Shown: positions 52,478 to 61,279 of the stretch, piece after piece
Numbering within the stretch: the stretch's first letter is position 1
Layout: every line of letters begins with the position of its first letter
Assembly (NCBI GenBank): GCA_033855775.1
Contig: JAWVFT010000022.1
Coordinates: 1-63,641 of the forward strand
Source of the DNA: DASVTR01 sp033855775
Lineage (GTDB): Bacteria; Acidobacteriota; Blastocatellia; Pyrinomonadales; Pyrinomonadaceae
Reading direction: 5' to 3'
Length of the DNA: 63,641 bases
Made by a program: the position numbers and the translations under genes
Notes under the pieces: generated by a model
The model's database searches: none
The model's input: the letters and a program-made list of their open reading frames with translations, nothing else
Told to the model about the DNA's origin: nothing

Positions 52478-52505
52478 CAGGCCGTCAACAATTGTTGACG
52501 GCCTG
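52478..52505. terminator. Perfect 28-bp palindrome between converging genes
   Basis: CAGGCCGTCAACAA is followed directly by its exact reverse complement, giving a 14+14 palindrome. It sits between the 51627 gene (plus) and the beta-helix gene (minus), so a shared terminator is likely, although no long T-run follows. A protein-binding operator is an alternative. Confidence 0.6.
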
Positions 52506-52590
52506 CATGCTTTAACCTTGTGCTGTGGCCCCGCTGCAAAGCGCGTGTGAAGTTAAATCTAGCGCGACGTGAAAAAGCTTGAGAGAGCGG

Positions 52591-53925
52591 CTATCTGGCG
52601 TCGCCGGTCATCACGAAGTTGCGGTTGTCCTGATAGACGTTGCCCTTCGAGTTGTTGCTGATAACCATCCTTCCATCAAACGGCCCCAATCCAGTGTAAG
52701 CGACAGAGTTGCCGGTAATCCGGCTGTTGGTCACGCCCTCGACGATAAAGCAGGGGATGCCGCCGCCGCCTGTGTCCGTCAGGCGATTGTTCATGACGGT
52801 CAAGTTCGTCCCTGAAATTCTGATGCCTGCCTGCCCCGTGCGCGTGATGACGTTGTTTCTGATGGTCACGTCGCGCATGGTTTGGCCGAAGACGAAGACG
52901 CCGTTACTCAGAACGTTGGTGACGATTGGAGCCTGATTCCTGCCGCCGATGATGGTGTTGTTTTCGACCAGCACGGGGCCGACGTAAGGCGTCCCGCTCG
53001 ATGCCTGCACGACGATGCCGTTGCCCGAAGTCGGTATCTCCGAGTCTCTCACATCAATCAAATTATTCCTGATAGTGACGTTCTCAAGACGGTCTTTGCC
53101 TTCGTTCACTTCCAAGTCAATGTTGGTCGAGCCGGGGCCGCCCCATTGTCCGGGCGCGAGAAACTTGTTGCCCTCAAACAGAATGTTCCTGCCGTTGACG
53201 AGCGCCAGATTTTGCGAGGCGACGCGCGTGAAGAGGCAGTTGACGACCTTCGAGTTGTCCGCGAAAAAGCCGAGCGATGAGGAACCGCCAAGCTGTATGC
53301 CAATCGAGCGCGTGCCGTTAATCCAGACACGCTCGACCGTGCAGTTTGAGCAGTTGCCGAGCGAGACGGCTTGCGGCGCGGAGTTGAAGCCGCTGTTCGC
53401 GCCCTTGATTTGCACGTCGCGGATGAGCAGGTTCGAGTCAGCCGTGCCGTTGCGAATCGAGTGGTTGTACGCGCTGATGACTGTGAACTGCCCCGGCGCG
53501 GTTGATTCGAGAATGATTGTGTTGTCCCAACTCGCGCCGATAATGGAACTGCCGGGCTTGAGAAGAATCGGAACGCCCGTTGTCTTCGAGGCATACGTGC
53601 CGGGCATGAGGCGCAGCGTGTGGTTTGCAGAGATGACGATTTGCGTGGCAATCGTCCCGCCGCCTTTCACGACTATCTCGCCCGGATTGTTGCCGAGGTC
53701 TTTGTCGGCGGCATTGATTTTCGCGCCCGTGTCCGCGCCGGGATATTGATTGGCCGTGACGGTTCTGCGCGCCTGGCCTGGAGTTCTTTGTTGAGCGCAG
53801 GCGAAAGCGGCAAAGGCTAACTGAAGAAGAGCGACGGCGAGCAAGAGCGCCCGTTTGCTTTGCGCACGAAACGGGCGGGACGTGTTAAAGCGAACGGGCG
53901 CGAAGCGTCTCGGGTAATGCTGCAT
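52591..53925 (-). CDS. Secreted right-handed parallel beta-helix protein
   Basis: A 444-residue protein. The signal peptide has a long basic n-region (KRALLLAVALLQLAFAAFACAQ). The mature part is a right-handed parallel beta-helix with the asparagine-ladder pattern typical of pectate-lyase-like folds: repeats such as NNTIIGG, RNNVITRTG, MNNRLTDTG, ITGNSVAYTG. It may bind or cleave polysaccharide, but no catalytic residue set can be named. Confidence 0.85.
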   Translation of the reverse strand: MQHYPRRFAPVRFNTSRPFRAQSKRALLLAVALLQLAFAAFACAQQRTPGQARRTVTANQYPGADTGAKINAADKDLGNNPGEIVVKGGGTIATQIVISANHTLRLMPGTYASKTTGVPILLKPGSSIIGASWDNTIILESTAPGQFTVISAYNHSIRNGTADSNLLIRDVQIKGANSGFNSAPQAVSLGNCSNCTVERVWINGTRSIGIQLGGSSSLGFFADNSKVVNCLFTRVASQNLALVNGRNILFEGNKFLAPGQWGGPGSTNIDLEVNEGKDRLENVTIRNNLIDVRDSEIPTSGNGIVVQASSGTPYVGPVLVENNTIIGGRNQAPIVTNVLSNGVFVFGQTMRDVTIRNNVITRTGQAGIRISGTNLTVMNNRLTDTGGGGIPCFIVEGVTNSRITGNSVAYTGLGPFDGRMVISNNSKGNVYQDNRNFVMTGDAR

Positions 53926-53972
53926 AGCGAATTTGCGAATCTTGACGAAAGCCGCTGTTGATGAAGGACGCG

Positions 53973-55112
53973 CTAACTGGCGGGAGCCGTGGCGTCCATA
54001 TTCACATCGCGCGGCACGTTCTCCATCGTTCTTTCGATGAGCAAATCAACGACGGCTTTCAAGTCGCCAGTCTCCTTGTAGACGCGCAGTTGCTCGTCGG
54101 CTGAAGTCCCGCGCTCTAAGATGGTGTGGATGTGTTCGACCTCCTTGCGCGAGCCGAGTTCGTCTAACACGTCGTCAACAAAGTCGAGCAGTTCGAGAAT
54201 CAGGTCGCGGACGGGGACTTCCTTCTGCTTGCCGAAATCAATCATCTTGCCGTCGAGTCCCCAACGGACAGCGCGCCATTTGTTCTCCTGCACCAGCATC
54301 CGGCGATAGAGTCGAAAGCCCAGATTCTTGTCAATCAGCTTGTTGAGCTTGGCGACGATGGCTTGGAAGAGCGCGGCGATGGCGAGCGTGTCGTCAACGC
54401 GCGTCGGAATATCGCAGACGCGAAATTCGAGCGTCGGGAAGAACGGGTGCGGGCGCACGTCCCACCAGATTTTCTTTCCGTTATCAATGCAGTTCGTCCT
54501 GACCAGCAAATCTATGTAGCGCTGGAAGGAAGCGTTGGAATCGAAGTGGTCTGGAATGTCCGTGCGCGGAAATTTCTTGAAGACTTCCGAGCGATAGGAT
54601 TTCAAGCCGGAGTTGTGGCCCATCCAGAACGGCGACGAAGTAGAGAGAGCCAGCATGTGCGGCAGAAAATAGCGCGCCGCGTTCATGATGTGAATCGCGC
54701 GTTCCGGGTCGGAGATGCCGACGTGGACGTGCAGGCCGAAGATGAGCAAGGAACGCGCGACCATCTGAATTTCTTCGACCAGCAATTCATAGCGCTCGTC
54801 GTCGAAAATCTTCTGGTCTTGCCAGTGTGAAATCGGATGCGTTGAAGCGGCGACAATCTCCAGGCCCTTCTTGCGCGCCAGAAAAGAGATGATGCCGCGC
54901 AGGCGCGAAATGTCGGCCCGCGCCTCCTGAATGTTGGCGCAGATGCCCGTCCCGACTTCAATCATCGACTGAATCATTTCGGGCTTCAGTTGCTCGCCGA
55001 GCAGCATCTTGCCCTCTTCGAGAAACTCGGAAACGCGAGAGCGCAGTTCGCGCGTTCCGGGGTCAACAATTTGAAACTCTTCTTCGATGCCGAGTGTGAA
55101 TGGCTCGAACAT
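53973..55112 (-). CDS. YbdK-type carboxylate-amine ligase (GCS2 family)
   Basis: A 379-residue ATP-dependent ligase of the glutamate-cysteine ligase type 2 family. Motifs: FTLGIEEEFQIVD at the N-terminus (metal/ATP Glu residues), LQSMIEVGT-like QSMIEVGTGIC, GLHVHVGI, and TLEFRVCDIPTRVDD. YbdK enzymes have weak gamma-glutamylcysteine synthetase activity and an unknown true substrate. The region upstream contains a class 1 repeat; three other genes on this strand lie upstream (55196-57546), including a second ligase-type enzyme. Confidence 0.9.
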   Translation of the reverse strand: MFEPFTLGIEEEFQIVDPGTRELRSRVSEFLEEGKMLLGEQLKPEMIQSMIEVGTGICANIQEARADISRLRGIISFLARKKGLEIVAASTHPISHWQDQKIFDDERYELLVEEIQMVARSLLIFGLHVHVGISDPERAIHIMNAARYFLPHMLALSTSSPFWMGHNSGLKSYRSEVFKKFPRTDIPDHFDSNASFQRYIDLLVRTNCIDNGKKIWWDVRPHPFFPTLEFRVCDIPTRVDDTLAIAALFQAIVAKLNKLIDKNLGFRLYRRMLVQENKWRAVRWGLDGKMIDFGKQKEVPVRDLILELLDFVDDVLDELGSRKEVEHIHTILERGTSADEQLRVYKETGDLKAVVDLLIERTMENVPRDVNMDATAPAS

Positions 55113-55129
55113 ATCATCTCCTCCGAAAA

Positions 55130-55208
55130 CAGTGGCGAGTAATGAGCAGCAAGTGATGAGTTAAAGCCACGCTCTTGCTCGTCACTTGCTGCTCGTCAGT
55201 TATCACTG
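55130..55208. repeat. Class 1 heptamer inverted element upstream of the GCS2-like gene
   Basis: CAGTGGCGAGTAATGAGCAG on the left faces GCTCGTCACTTGCTGCTCGT and CACTG on the right. It supplies the stop codon and last residues (GSDN) of the upstream gene, and ends 17 bases before the GCS2-like start codon, leaving its GGAG ribosome site intact. Confidence 0.8.
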
Positions 55209-55765
55209 CCTTTGTGAAATTCAATGCCCCAGAGCGACGAACTGATGGCGCGCCAGTCGGGCGTATAGTGTCGAAACTTTTCGTTGAGCAAGTGCCGCCA
55301 AGCGTTCACAGGCGACGCCCAAGGGTTATACAGGTCAAAGTGCGCGGCCCACTTTCGTTCGCGCCCTTCGTCAACGTAGAGCACATGCAGCGAACCCAAA
55401 CCGCTGCCGCGCTCAATCCAGCCGCCGGTCGTGTTGCGGTGGCGCGCGAACCATGAAGTGAAATCGCCGCGCCGCTCAAGCGTCGTCTTAATCAGCGGCC
55501 AGACCGCGAAATTCATGCCGACGCCGCCCATGCCGTAAACGTTTTCGACGCGCCTGACCGTCTCCCACAATTTCAATTCCTCAAAACGGCGCAACAGAAT
55601 CAAGAGAGCCTGTTGCTTATCGAGGGCCAGCGCGTCGAAGGCGCTTTCGTCCGTCTGTCGTTCGTACAAGCCAATCAACCGCTGGTCGAGCGCGCGGCGA
55701 GTCTGCGTTGAAAGCTCTCGCCATTTGAGAATCTGCCCGGTCGCGTTTGTCGGCTCGTCGCTCAT
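55196..55765 (-). CDS. Uncharacterised protein
   Basis: A 189-residue cytosolic-looking protein that I do not recognise. It has a helical N-terminal half (KWRELSTQTRRALDQRLIGLYERQ, LLILLRRFEELKLWETVRRV) and a C-terminal half rich in aromatic residues (FTSWFARHRNTTGGWIERG, FDLYNPWASPVNAWRHLL). The start overlaps the PilZ gene by 4 bases (ATGA), so the two are co-translated. Its last residues (GSDN) are derived from the repeat element. Confidence 0.7.
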   Translation of the reverse strand: MSDEPTNATGQILKWRELSTQTRRALDQRLIGLYERQTDESAFDALALDKQQALLILLRRFEELKLWETVRRVENVYGMGGVGMNFAVWPLIKTTLERRGDFTSWFARHRNTTGGWIERGSGLGSLHVLYVDEGRERKWAAHFDLYNPWASPVNAWRHLLNEKFRHYTPDWRAISSSLWGIEFHKGSDN

Positions 55766-56097
55766 GGTTTCGGCAACTCGCGCTTCATCAAGGCGCGGTC
55801 TTTGTCGAGCAAGCCGTGGAAGCGGACGCCGACGCCGTGGCCCGGATTGCTGTAGACGACTTCGGCGTTGACGATGACCTGCTGGTCATTGCTGAACGGC
55901 AGGCGCAGCGTCAACAGAGAGCCTTCGGGGATGACGGCCTGCGTGTTCATGTAGAGGCCGCCGAGGCTGATGTCCTTCGTGCTCGCCACGCCGGTCGCGT
56001 CCGCTCCGTTGAAATAGACATCCACGAGCAGCCGCGAACGGTCATGCTGGCGACGCTCCTCCGACGGCAGATTCATCTCGTCAAGCTCATCAACCAC
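55762..56097 (-). CDS. PilZ-domain protein
   Basis: A 111-residue single PilZ domain. The c-di-GMP-binding motif is represented by RRQHDRSRL (RxxxR) and DISLGGLYM (D/NxSxxG), so nucleotide binding is plausible. The GTG at 56097 is chosen with a GGAG site ~10 bases upstream; an ATG at 56076 is an alternative. It overlaps the downstream gene by 4 bases. The partner gene's function is unknown, so the regulated process is not clear. Confidence 0.85.
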   Translation of the reverse strand: MVDELDEMNLPSEERRQHDRSRLLVDVYFNGADATGVASTKDISLGGLYMNTQAVIPEGSLLTLRLPFSNDQQVIVNAEVVYSNPGHGVGVRFHGLLDKDRALMKRELPKP

Positions 56098-56193
56098 TGT
56101 CCGCTGCTCTCCTTCACAAAGATTTCACGCCCCGGCCTTTATTGTACCCGATTTGAAAATCAGCACGTCAACAGAATCCATCGCCGGAGCCGC

Positions 56194-57546
56194 TCATTTT
56201 TCGCTGATGATAAACGTCGGAACCATCCCGCCGCCCGAACTGACGTTCGCCAACTCGGAGAACGAAAGCCGCGTGAAAGCAGAGCCGACTTTGCCGGAAA
56301 AGAGCAACGGGTCAAGGTCAACGAGTTGCTCTGCAAAGTTGACCGTCCCGTCTTCCTGCAAAGCCGGAAAGACTTCACGCGCGGTCGGCACGCGCTCCTG
56401 AACGATGTAATCGCCGTTGGCTAGAGCCGACTGCAAACTCTCGCCCCACGAAATCTCGTCCGTATTCCAACCGATGTGAATGCCGTGGCCGCCATAATCA
56501 TCGTTGGGCTTGAGGACGAGGCGGTCGCGCCGCTCGGCGATAAATTCGAGCAGGTCAATCTCGGCTCCTTGATACTCGCTTTTCTCGGCGCGGACGCGGC
56601 GCGTCCAGGGCACATGCGCGCGAATCGCCGCTTGCTCATCCGGGTTGAAGAGGCGCGCGTGGCGTTCGTCGGTCAGGATAGCGAAGAGGGCTTTCTTATG
56701 AATCAACTTGGAGCGAAAGCTATTGACCATGCAGATGGCGCGGGCGCGATAGGCGTCAAGCAGAGCCGGGCTTTCGTCTATAATCGGCAGATACTCGTTG
56801 ACCAGCAAGCGCTTGTAAACGATGTCAATCGCAAAGTCGCCGAAGCGCAGCGTCTCGCCGTTCCAATCCAGTTCTTCGGGCGCGCAGATGACGGACGGGC
56901 AGCCTTCGGCCTCGAAATATTCCTTGAACAACTCGAACTCTTTTTGCGTCGGGCGGCCCGTCAAATCAACGATGGCAATCTGCGGCGCGCGCTCCGGCTT
57001 GCGGCCCAGAAACTCTTCGTATGAACTGAGCAACACGTCCAGCATTTTGCGGCGCCCGTAGAGAGCGCGCACGTTGTATGTGTCCGTGAAGCGGCGCATG
57101 ACCGGAAGCTGCGAAAAGATTTCATAGGCGGCGTCGGCGTAGGCAATCCCGGCGGGGCTCTCACCGTTCAACTCGACAAAGCTGTAAGCCTCCGTGGTCA
57201 GAAACGAATCGAGCCGCGCCGTCGGCGAGACGCCGTGATAGCCGGGGTCTATGCCGACCAACTCGCGCTCAATCTCCGTCATGCCGAGTTCGTCGAGCAA
57301 GGTCGTGTCCGCGACCGCCGCGTCTTTCACTTTCTGAATCGCGCTCCAAACCGTCTCGCAGATTTTGGTGACGCGCGCCCAGTCGGTCTCCGTGACGAAG
57401 TGCGGGCGGAGGTAAGGCGAAAGCCTGCGCCCGCCGAAAATGAGTTTCGCGCGCTCAAGCCCTTCGTCAAGCATTGTGCGGGAAGATTCGGCGATGTCGC
57501 CTTCGGTCAAGAGTTCGTGGTAATGCGAGACAGCTTGATTCAACAT
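56194..57546 (-). CDS. Circularly permuted ATP-grasp protein
   Basis: A 450-residue protein resembling circularly permuted ATP-grasp enzymes (the DUF404/407 group). The pattern FVELNGESPAGIAYAD (residues 123-138), VNSFRSKLIHKKALFAIL (~274-291) and the glycine-rich ATP-binding KPNDDYGGHGI (~345-355) matches the family. Such enzymes form amide or peptide bonds on carboxylates via acyl phosphate. The substrate is unknown. Usual partners of the group (alpha-E/DUF403, transglutaminase) are absent from this window; a GCS2-like ligase and GATase lie nearby instead. Confidence 0.82.
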   Translation of the reverse strand: MLNQAVSHYHELLTEGDIAESSRTMLDEGLERAKLIFGGRRLSPYLRPHFVTETDWARVTKICETVWSAIQKVKDAAVADTTLLDELGMTEIERELVGIDPGYHGVSPTARLDSFLTTEAYSFVELNGESPAGIAYADAAYEIFSQLPVMRRFTDTYNVRALYGRRKMLDVLLSSYEEFLGRKPERAPQIAIVDLTGRPTQKEFELFKEYFEAEGCPSVICAPEELDWNGETLRFGDFAIDIVYKRLLVNEYLPIIDESPALLDAYRARAICMVNSFRSKLIHKKALFAILTDERHARLFNPDEQAAIRAHVPWTRRVRAEKSEYQGAEIDLLEFIAERRDRLVLKPNDDYGGHGIHIGWNTDEISWGESLQSALANGDYIVQERVPTAREVFPALQEDGTVNFAEQLVDLDPLLFSGKVGSAFTRLSFSELANVSSGGGMVPTFIISEK

Positions 57547-57708
57547 AGATTCCGGCGCAAATTTTCGGTCAGAAAGCTAAATGGAACGAGCGTTATGTGT
57601 CGCCTAGCTTAGCACAGATTAGCGCGCCCGGACCAAGATTGAGCCGAACAATTGCGGCGGGACGGATATTCTCTCAAGCGGAGAGGACGGAGGGAAGCCT
57701 TGCAAGGC

Positions 57709-59424
57709 TCAGCGCTTTTTCCTGTCTACACTGTGAAAGTTGAAGGTGAAGGTGAAAGAGAACTTCGCGCGGTTGCGGACGACGAGCAGCGTGCGCGGCT
57801 GTGTGTTAGTGGAATTGAAGAAGCTGGCCGCGTTCGTGGGCGAGAGAGGTTGGCCGTCAACGGATTCGATAATGTCGAAGAGGCGCAGGCCCGCCCGCGC
57901 CGCCGCGCTCTCTTCCTCGACATACAAGACGAGCAGGCCGCCGCTCGCGCCCAAACGCGAAGCAGCCTTGGCCGAGAGCGGGACGGTTTCGACGCCCGCC
58001 GCCGCCAGCGGCTCGTTCGTGAAAGAGTTGCGGGCTTTGGTTCCCTCTTCCCAGGTTGAACGGACCGGCTTTAAAGATTCGCTCAATTTCACGCTGACGA
58101 CCACGGGCTTGTACATCTCAAACGGCTTGACCTGCGGCTGCGGAAGCGGAGCGATTGCCGGCGTCGGCTGTAAATCGAAGCGACGCAGGACGGTGAAATT
58201 GACGGTCGCGCCGCTGCCCGCCTCGCTAAGCATAAAGGAAAAGTCTTCGACGCTTTTCACGTCGTCTTCGTTGATTTTGAGGATGACATCGCCGCTCTGC
58301 AAGTTAGCCAAAGCGGCGGGCGTGTTCGGGGCAACCGCCGTCAGCAGGATGCCGCTGCGCTTGGCTCGCAATTCCGCAGCCGCCTTCTCAGGCCAGCCGC
58401 GCGTGAGCAGTTGCGAGAGCGGAGCGGCGGCGATGGCCTGCCCGCGAATGCCGAGCCACGGCTGCGGCACGTTGCCTTGACGCGCCAGCACGCGCTCGGC
58501 AGCCTTGCGCACGCGCGCCATCGGCAGCACGCGCGCTTCCGCGTTGTCGCTTGTTTCGACAATCCCGATGGTTTCGCCCGCGTCGTTGATAGCGATGCCT
58601 CCGGCAAACGCGCTGGTCAGCTTCGGAGCGCGAACGATGAGGTGCGCGAGTTGGCCGTTGGAAGAACGCTTCAGTTCGATCAGTTGGCCTTCGACTTCGC
58701 CGACGGCCAGATAGAGTTTGCCGGGAGTTGCGACGGGCGTTGCGCTGGCCGTGACGGAGTTGATGCGTTGCGGCGCGAGCAGGCGCACGCGCTGCCCCGC
58801 CGTCAAACGCTCTTCCACGGCGTCACGCAAAGGCGATGATTTGAGCCCTTCGATTTGAATCAGGCAGAGTCCCGTCCCGACATCGAGGCCGACGTACTTA
58901 GCCGCGCGCGGCTTGCCGTCGCGCTGAATGACGAGCAGTTCGGGGAGCGATGGAAACGTGGCGGCAGGCGCGACTGGCGATGCTGCGGTCGCGGGCTTCG
59001 CCGTTTGAGCAGCCGACGGAGCGAAGCCCAGGGGAGCTTCGGGGAAAGCGGGCCAGAAAAAGTTGGCTTCCAATTCCGCCGCCGCCTGCGGCAGTCGCGT
59101 GACGACGCTCTTGCCGTCGCCGAGCGCGAAGCCAGCCGTCACGGTCGTCAGCATTCCGCGCGTCGTCACAAACTCGTCGCCCACGACGCTCGGCGACTGG
59201 CCGCCGCGATGCAGCATGCTCAGAACTTTCATTCCGCTCAGGCGATGAACCACCGTGACGACCTGCGGCGCAACGCTGCCGGACGCTTGCACGATTGATT
59301 CGGGCCGCGCGGGCGGCGTCGGCGCGCTGGCGCCGCTCGTAGCCTCCTGCGCTCGCGCGCAGAGGCAGAGGCTCAAGCTGACGGCGACGATGATAAGCGG
59401 GCTTTTGATAATTCCTTTGAGCAC
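57709..59424 (-). CDS. Secreted HtrA-like protein with two PDZ domains and a degenerate catalytic triad
   Basis: A 571-residue protein with a signal peptide (SPLIIVAVSLSLCLCARAQ). A trypsin-fold domain (residues ~50-310) is recognisable by VGLDVGTGLCLIQIEG, matching the Asp strand of HtrA proteases. But no catalytic His is seen where expected (LTTVTAGFAL) and the serine loop GNSGGP is replaced by SAFAGGIA. Two PDZ domains follow (~320-420 and ~480-560: LQSGDVILKINEDDV and LRLFDIIESVDGQPL). It may sense or bind unfolded envelope proteins rather than cut them. It is the third gene of a sigma/anti-sigma operon. Confidence 0.8.
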   Translation of the reverse strand: MLKGIIKSPLIIVAVSLSLCLCARAQEATSGASAPTPPARPESIVQASGSVAPQVVTVVHRLSGMKVLSMLHRGGQSPSVVGDEFVTTRGMLTTVTAGFALGDGKSVVTRLPQAAAELEANFFWPAFPEAPLGFAPSAAQTAKPATAASPVAPAATFPSLPELLVIQRDGKPRAAKYVGLDVGTGLCLIQIEGLKSSPLRDAVEERLTAGQRVRLLAPQRINSVTASATPVATPGKLYLAVGEVEGQLIELKRSSNGQLAHLIVRAPKLTSAFAGGIAINDAGETIGIVETSDNAEARVLPMARVRKAAERVLARQGNVPQPWLGIRGQAIAAAPLSQLLTRGWPEKAAAELRAKRSGILLTAVAPNTPAALANLQSGDVILKINEDDVKSVEDFSFMLSEAGSGATVNFTVLRRFDLQPTPAIAPLPQPQVKPFEMYKPVVVSVKLSESLKPVRSTWEEGTKARNSFTNEPLAAAGVETVPLSAKAASRLGASGGLLVLYVEEESAAARAGLRLFDIIESVDGQPLSPTNAASFFNSTNTQPRTLLVVRNRAKFSFTFTFNFHSVDRKKR

Positions 59425-59463
59425 AAGTTTACTCTTTCAAGCCTTTTTCCATTTCGACAAATC

Positions 59464-60303
59464 TTACCAGATGCCTTCGCCGTTGGCGGACGGCTGATGT
59501 CTCTGCGTCGCGCGTCCCAGAAAATCCTGCGAGCCGAAAACGACCGGCTCCAGAGAGACGGAACGCAGCGCACCTTGCCTGTCATGCAGCATCACCTTGA
59601 AGGGCTGCGACGAGACGCGCAGCAACGCCGTCGCGTCTTTCTCTTCCATGCTCGTCGTTGCCGAAGGACGCTCGCGCGTGATGACGGGCGGGTTGCTGCC
59701 AAACGTCAGGTCAGCGGTGAGCGTGCGGCTGGACGGAGCGGGCGAAGCAGAGCGCGTCTGCTTCGCCTGCAAGATTCTTTCAGTTCCATTCTTCGCCCGA
59801 ACAACTTCGCTGGGTCTTGAAGCGAGCGGCTTGTTCTGCGGCGCGGCAACGCTCTGCGCTTGAGCGGCGACGGCTACTTGCTCCGGCGCGTCTGCTTGCC
59901 GCTGTTGAGGCGCGATGACGGCCTTCGCGGGCTCAGAATTTCCGGTCGCTACTTGGCTGCCCAACTGCGTCGGCTGAACATTCTTAAAGACGATTGCGCC
60001 CATAACTAACAAGACGAAAGCGACGGCCCCCGAAATAGCCTTCGGGCTTGGGGCAAACCAGGAGCGATGCGCGGCATGATTGCCAGCCGATTTCGCGGTG
60101 GCGAGGCGGGCGCGCAATTGAAAGTCGAAGTCGGGCGGAGCGTTGACCGGCTCAAGGCTGCCGATTAATTGCCTGAGCGACAAACGCTCTGTCTGGAAAG
60201 CGCGACAGGCCGCGCACGAATCGAGATGCGCTTGCGCCTTGCGGCTCAAGCTCTCGCCCGTTGCCAACTCTTCACTCTCTGTGCGGAATGCTTTGCAGTC
60301 CAT
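59464..60303 (-). CDS. Anti-sigma factor with zinc-binding (ZAS) domain
   Basis: A 279-residue membrane protein. The N-terminal ZAS-type domain has Cys3, His26, Cys30 and Cys33 (AHLDSCAAC), which coordinate zinc in this family and bind the cognate ECF sigma factor. A single membrane helix lies at ~89-107 (ISGAVAFVLLVMGAIVF), followed by a long Gln/Ala-rich periplasmic region. It starts 18 bases after the sigma gene and 39 bases before the HtrA-like gene, so the partners are clear. Confidence 0.88.
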   Translation of the reverse strand: MDCKAFRTESEELATGESLSRKAQAHLDSCAACRAFQTERLSLRQLIGSLEPVNAPPDFDFQLRARLATAKSAGNHAAHRSWFAPSPKAISGAVAFVLLVMGAIVFKNVQPTQLGSQVATGNSEPAKAVIAPQQRQADAPEQVAVAAQAQSVAAPQNKPLASRPSEVVRAKNGTERILQAKQTRSASPAPSSRTLTADLTFGSNPPVITRERPSATTSMEEKDATALLRVSSQPFKVMLHDRQGALRSVSLEPVVFGSQDFLGRATQRHQPSANGEGIW

Positions 60304-60321
60304 GTCCTTACCTCTTAACTC

Positions 60322-60966
60322 CTACAAGTAAGTCTTCAACTTGTCGCGCAGGAATCCGCGCGCGCGACTGATGCGCGACTTGACCGTGCCTTCGCTCGTC
60401 TCAAGGATGCGCGCAATCTCTTCGTAGCTCTTGCCCTCGACATCGCGTAAGACGAGCGGGGCGCGATATTTTTCCGGCAGCGTCGAGATGGCGCGGGCCA
60501 CAGCCGCGCGCCGCTCCGAATCCACCAACTCCACATCTTGCAGCGGGCGCGCGTCCGGCGGATTAAATTCGCGCGCCTCCGCATCATCGGTCGCGGTAAA
60601 GAATCCCGTCAACGACACGAGCCTGCGGCGCTTGCGCTTGCGCAACTCGCTAATCGCCAGATTGGTCGCAATCCGGTAGATGTAGGTCGAGAAGGCATAG
60701 CTCGAATGATAACGCTCCGCCGCCTGATAGACGCGAACGAACGTTTCCTGAGCAAGGTCAACTGCGCCGTCGTAGTCGTTCGTCATGCGATAAATATAGC
60801 TCGTAATCTGGTTGCGATAACGCCCGACCAATTCGGCGAACGCCTCGCCGTCGCCGGTTCTGGTCGCCTCCAAAAGCGCGTGGTCTGTGAGAGGTTGCTC
60901 GGACACGGGGGCGCGCTGCACAGCCGTGCCGTAACGCAACTCATCAATCGAAGTCAGCGTGCTCAT
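60322..60966 (-). CDS. ECF RNA polymerase sigma factor (RpoE-like)
   Basis: A 214-residue group IV sigma factor. Region 2 is visible in RNQITSYIYRMTNDYDGAVDLAQETFVRVYQA (-10 recognition helix) and region 4 in LPEKYRAPLVLRDVEGKSYEEIARIL...GTVKSRISRARGFLRDKL (-35 recognition helix). The ATG at 60966 is used; a GTG ten codons upstream is possible. It leads the operon with its anti-sigma and pseudo-protease. A TATAAT on the minus strand (61066-61061) could be the -10 of its promoter, but no -35 is clear. Confidence 0.93.
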   Translation of the reverse strand: MSTLTSIDELRYGTAVQRAPVSEQPLTDHALLEATRTGDGEAFAELVGRYRNQITSYIYRMTNDYDGAVDLAQETFVRVYQAAERYHSSYAFSTYIYRIATNLAISELRKRKRRRLVSLTGFFTATDDAEAREFNPPDARPLQDVELVDSERRAAVARAISTLPEKYRAPLVLRDVEGKSYEEIARILETSEGTVKSRISRARGFLRDKLKTYL

Positions 60967-61173
60967 CAGGGCAGGAGGGCAACTCTGTGCGTCCACTTAA
61001 ATCGCTCGGCGGCGGAATCTCTCGCTTAACTTTTGACGCAGCGGCCCTATCCAGTCAGTGATTATACACTCTTTGGCGCGACCGCCCGCAGTCTGCTACA
61101 CGCACGCGCGGGCCGGGAGTTCCCAAAAGAGTTCTGGATTCTCCAAACAATCGAAGAATCTGCGGATAAACTA

Positions 61174-61208
61174 AACGCCCGCAAGCTCAGGTGAGCCTTG
61201 CGGGCGTT
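61174..61208 (-). terminator. Strong hairpin terminator after the LolA-like gene
   Basis: AACGCCCGCAAG (61174-61185) pairs perfectly with CTTGCGGGCGTT (61197-61208). On the minus strand it is followed by TTTAGTTTATC. It separates the LolA-like gene from the sigma operon. The 61030-61173 stretch has no gene. Confidence 0.75.
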
Positions 61209-61279
61209 CAAATGTTTTCTTCAGTAGGCTCGCGGCCTCTCGTGCGCGCCGCCTTATGGTGTGGCTGCGCTTGCCGACT

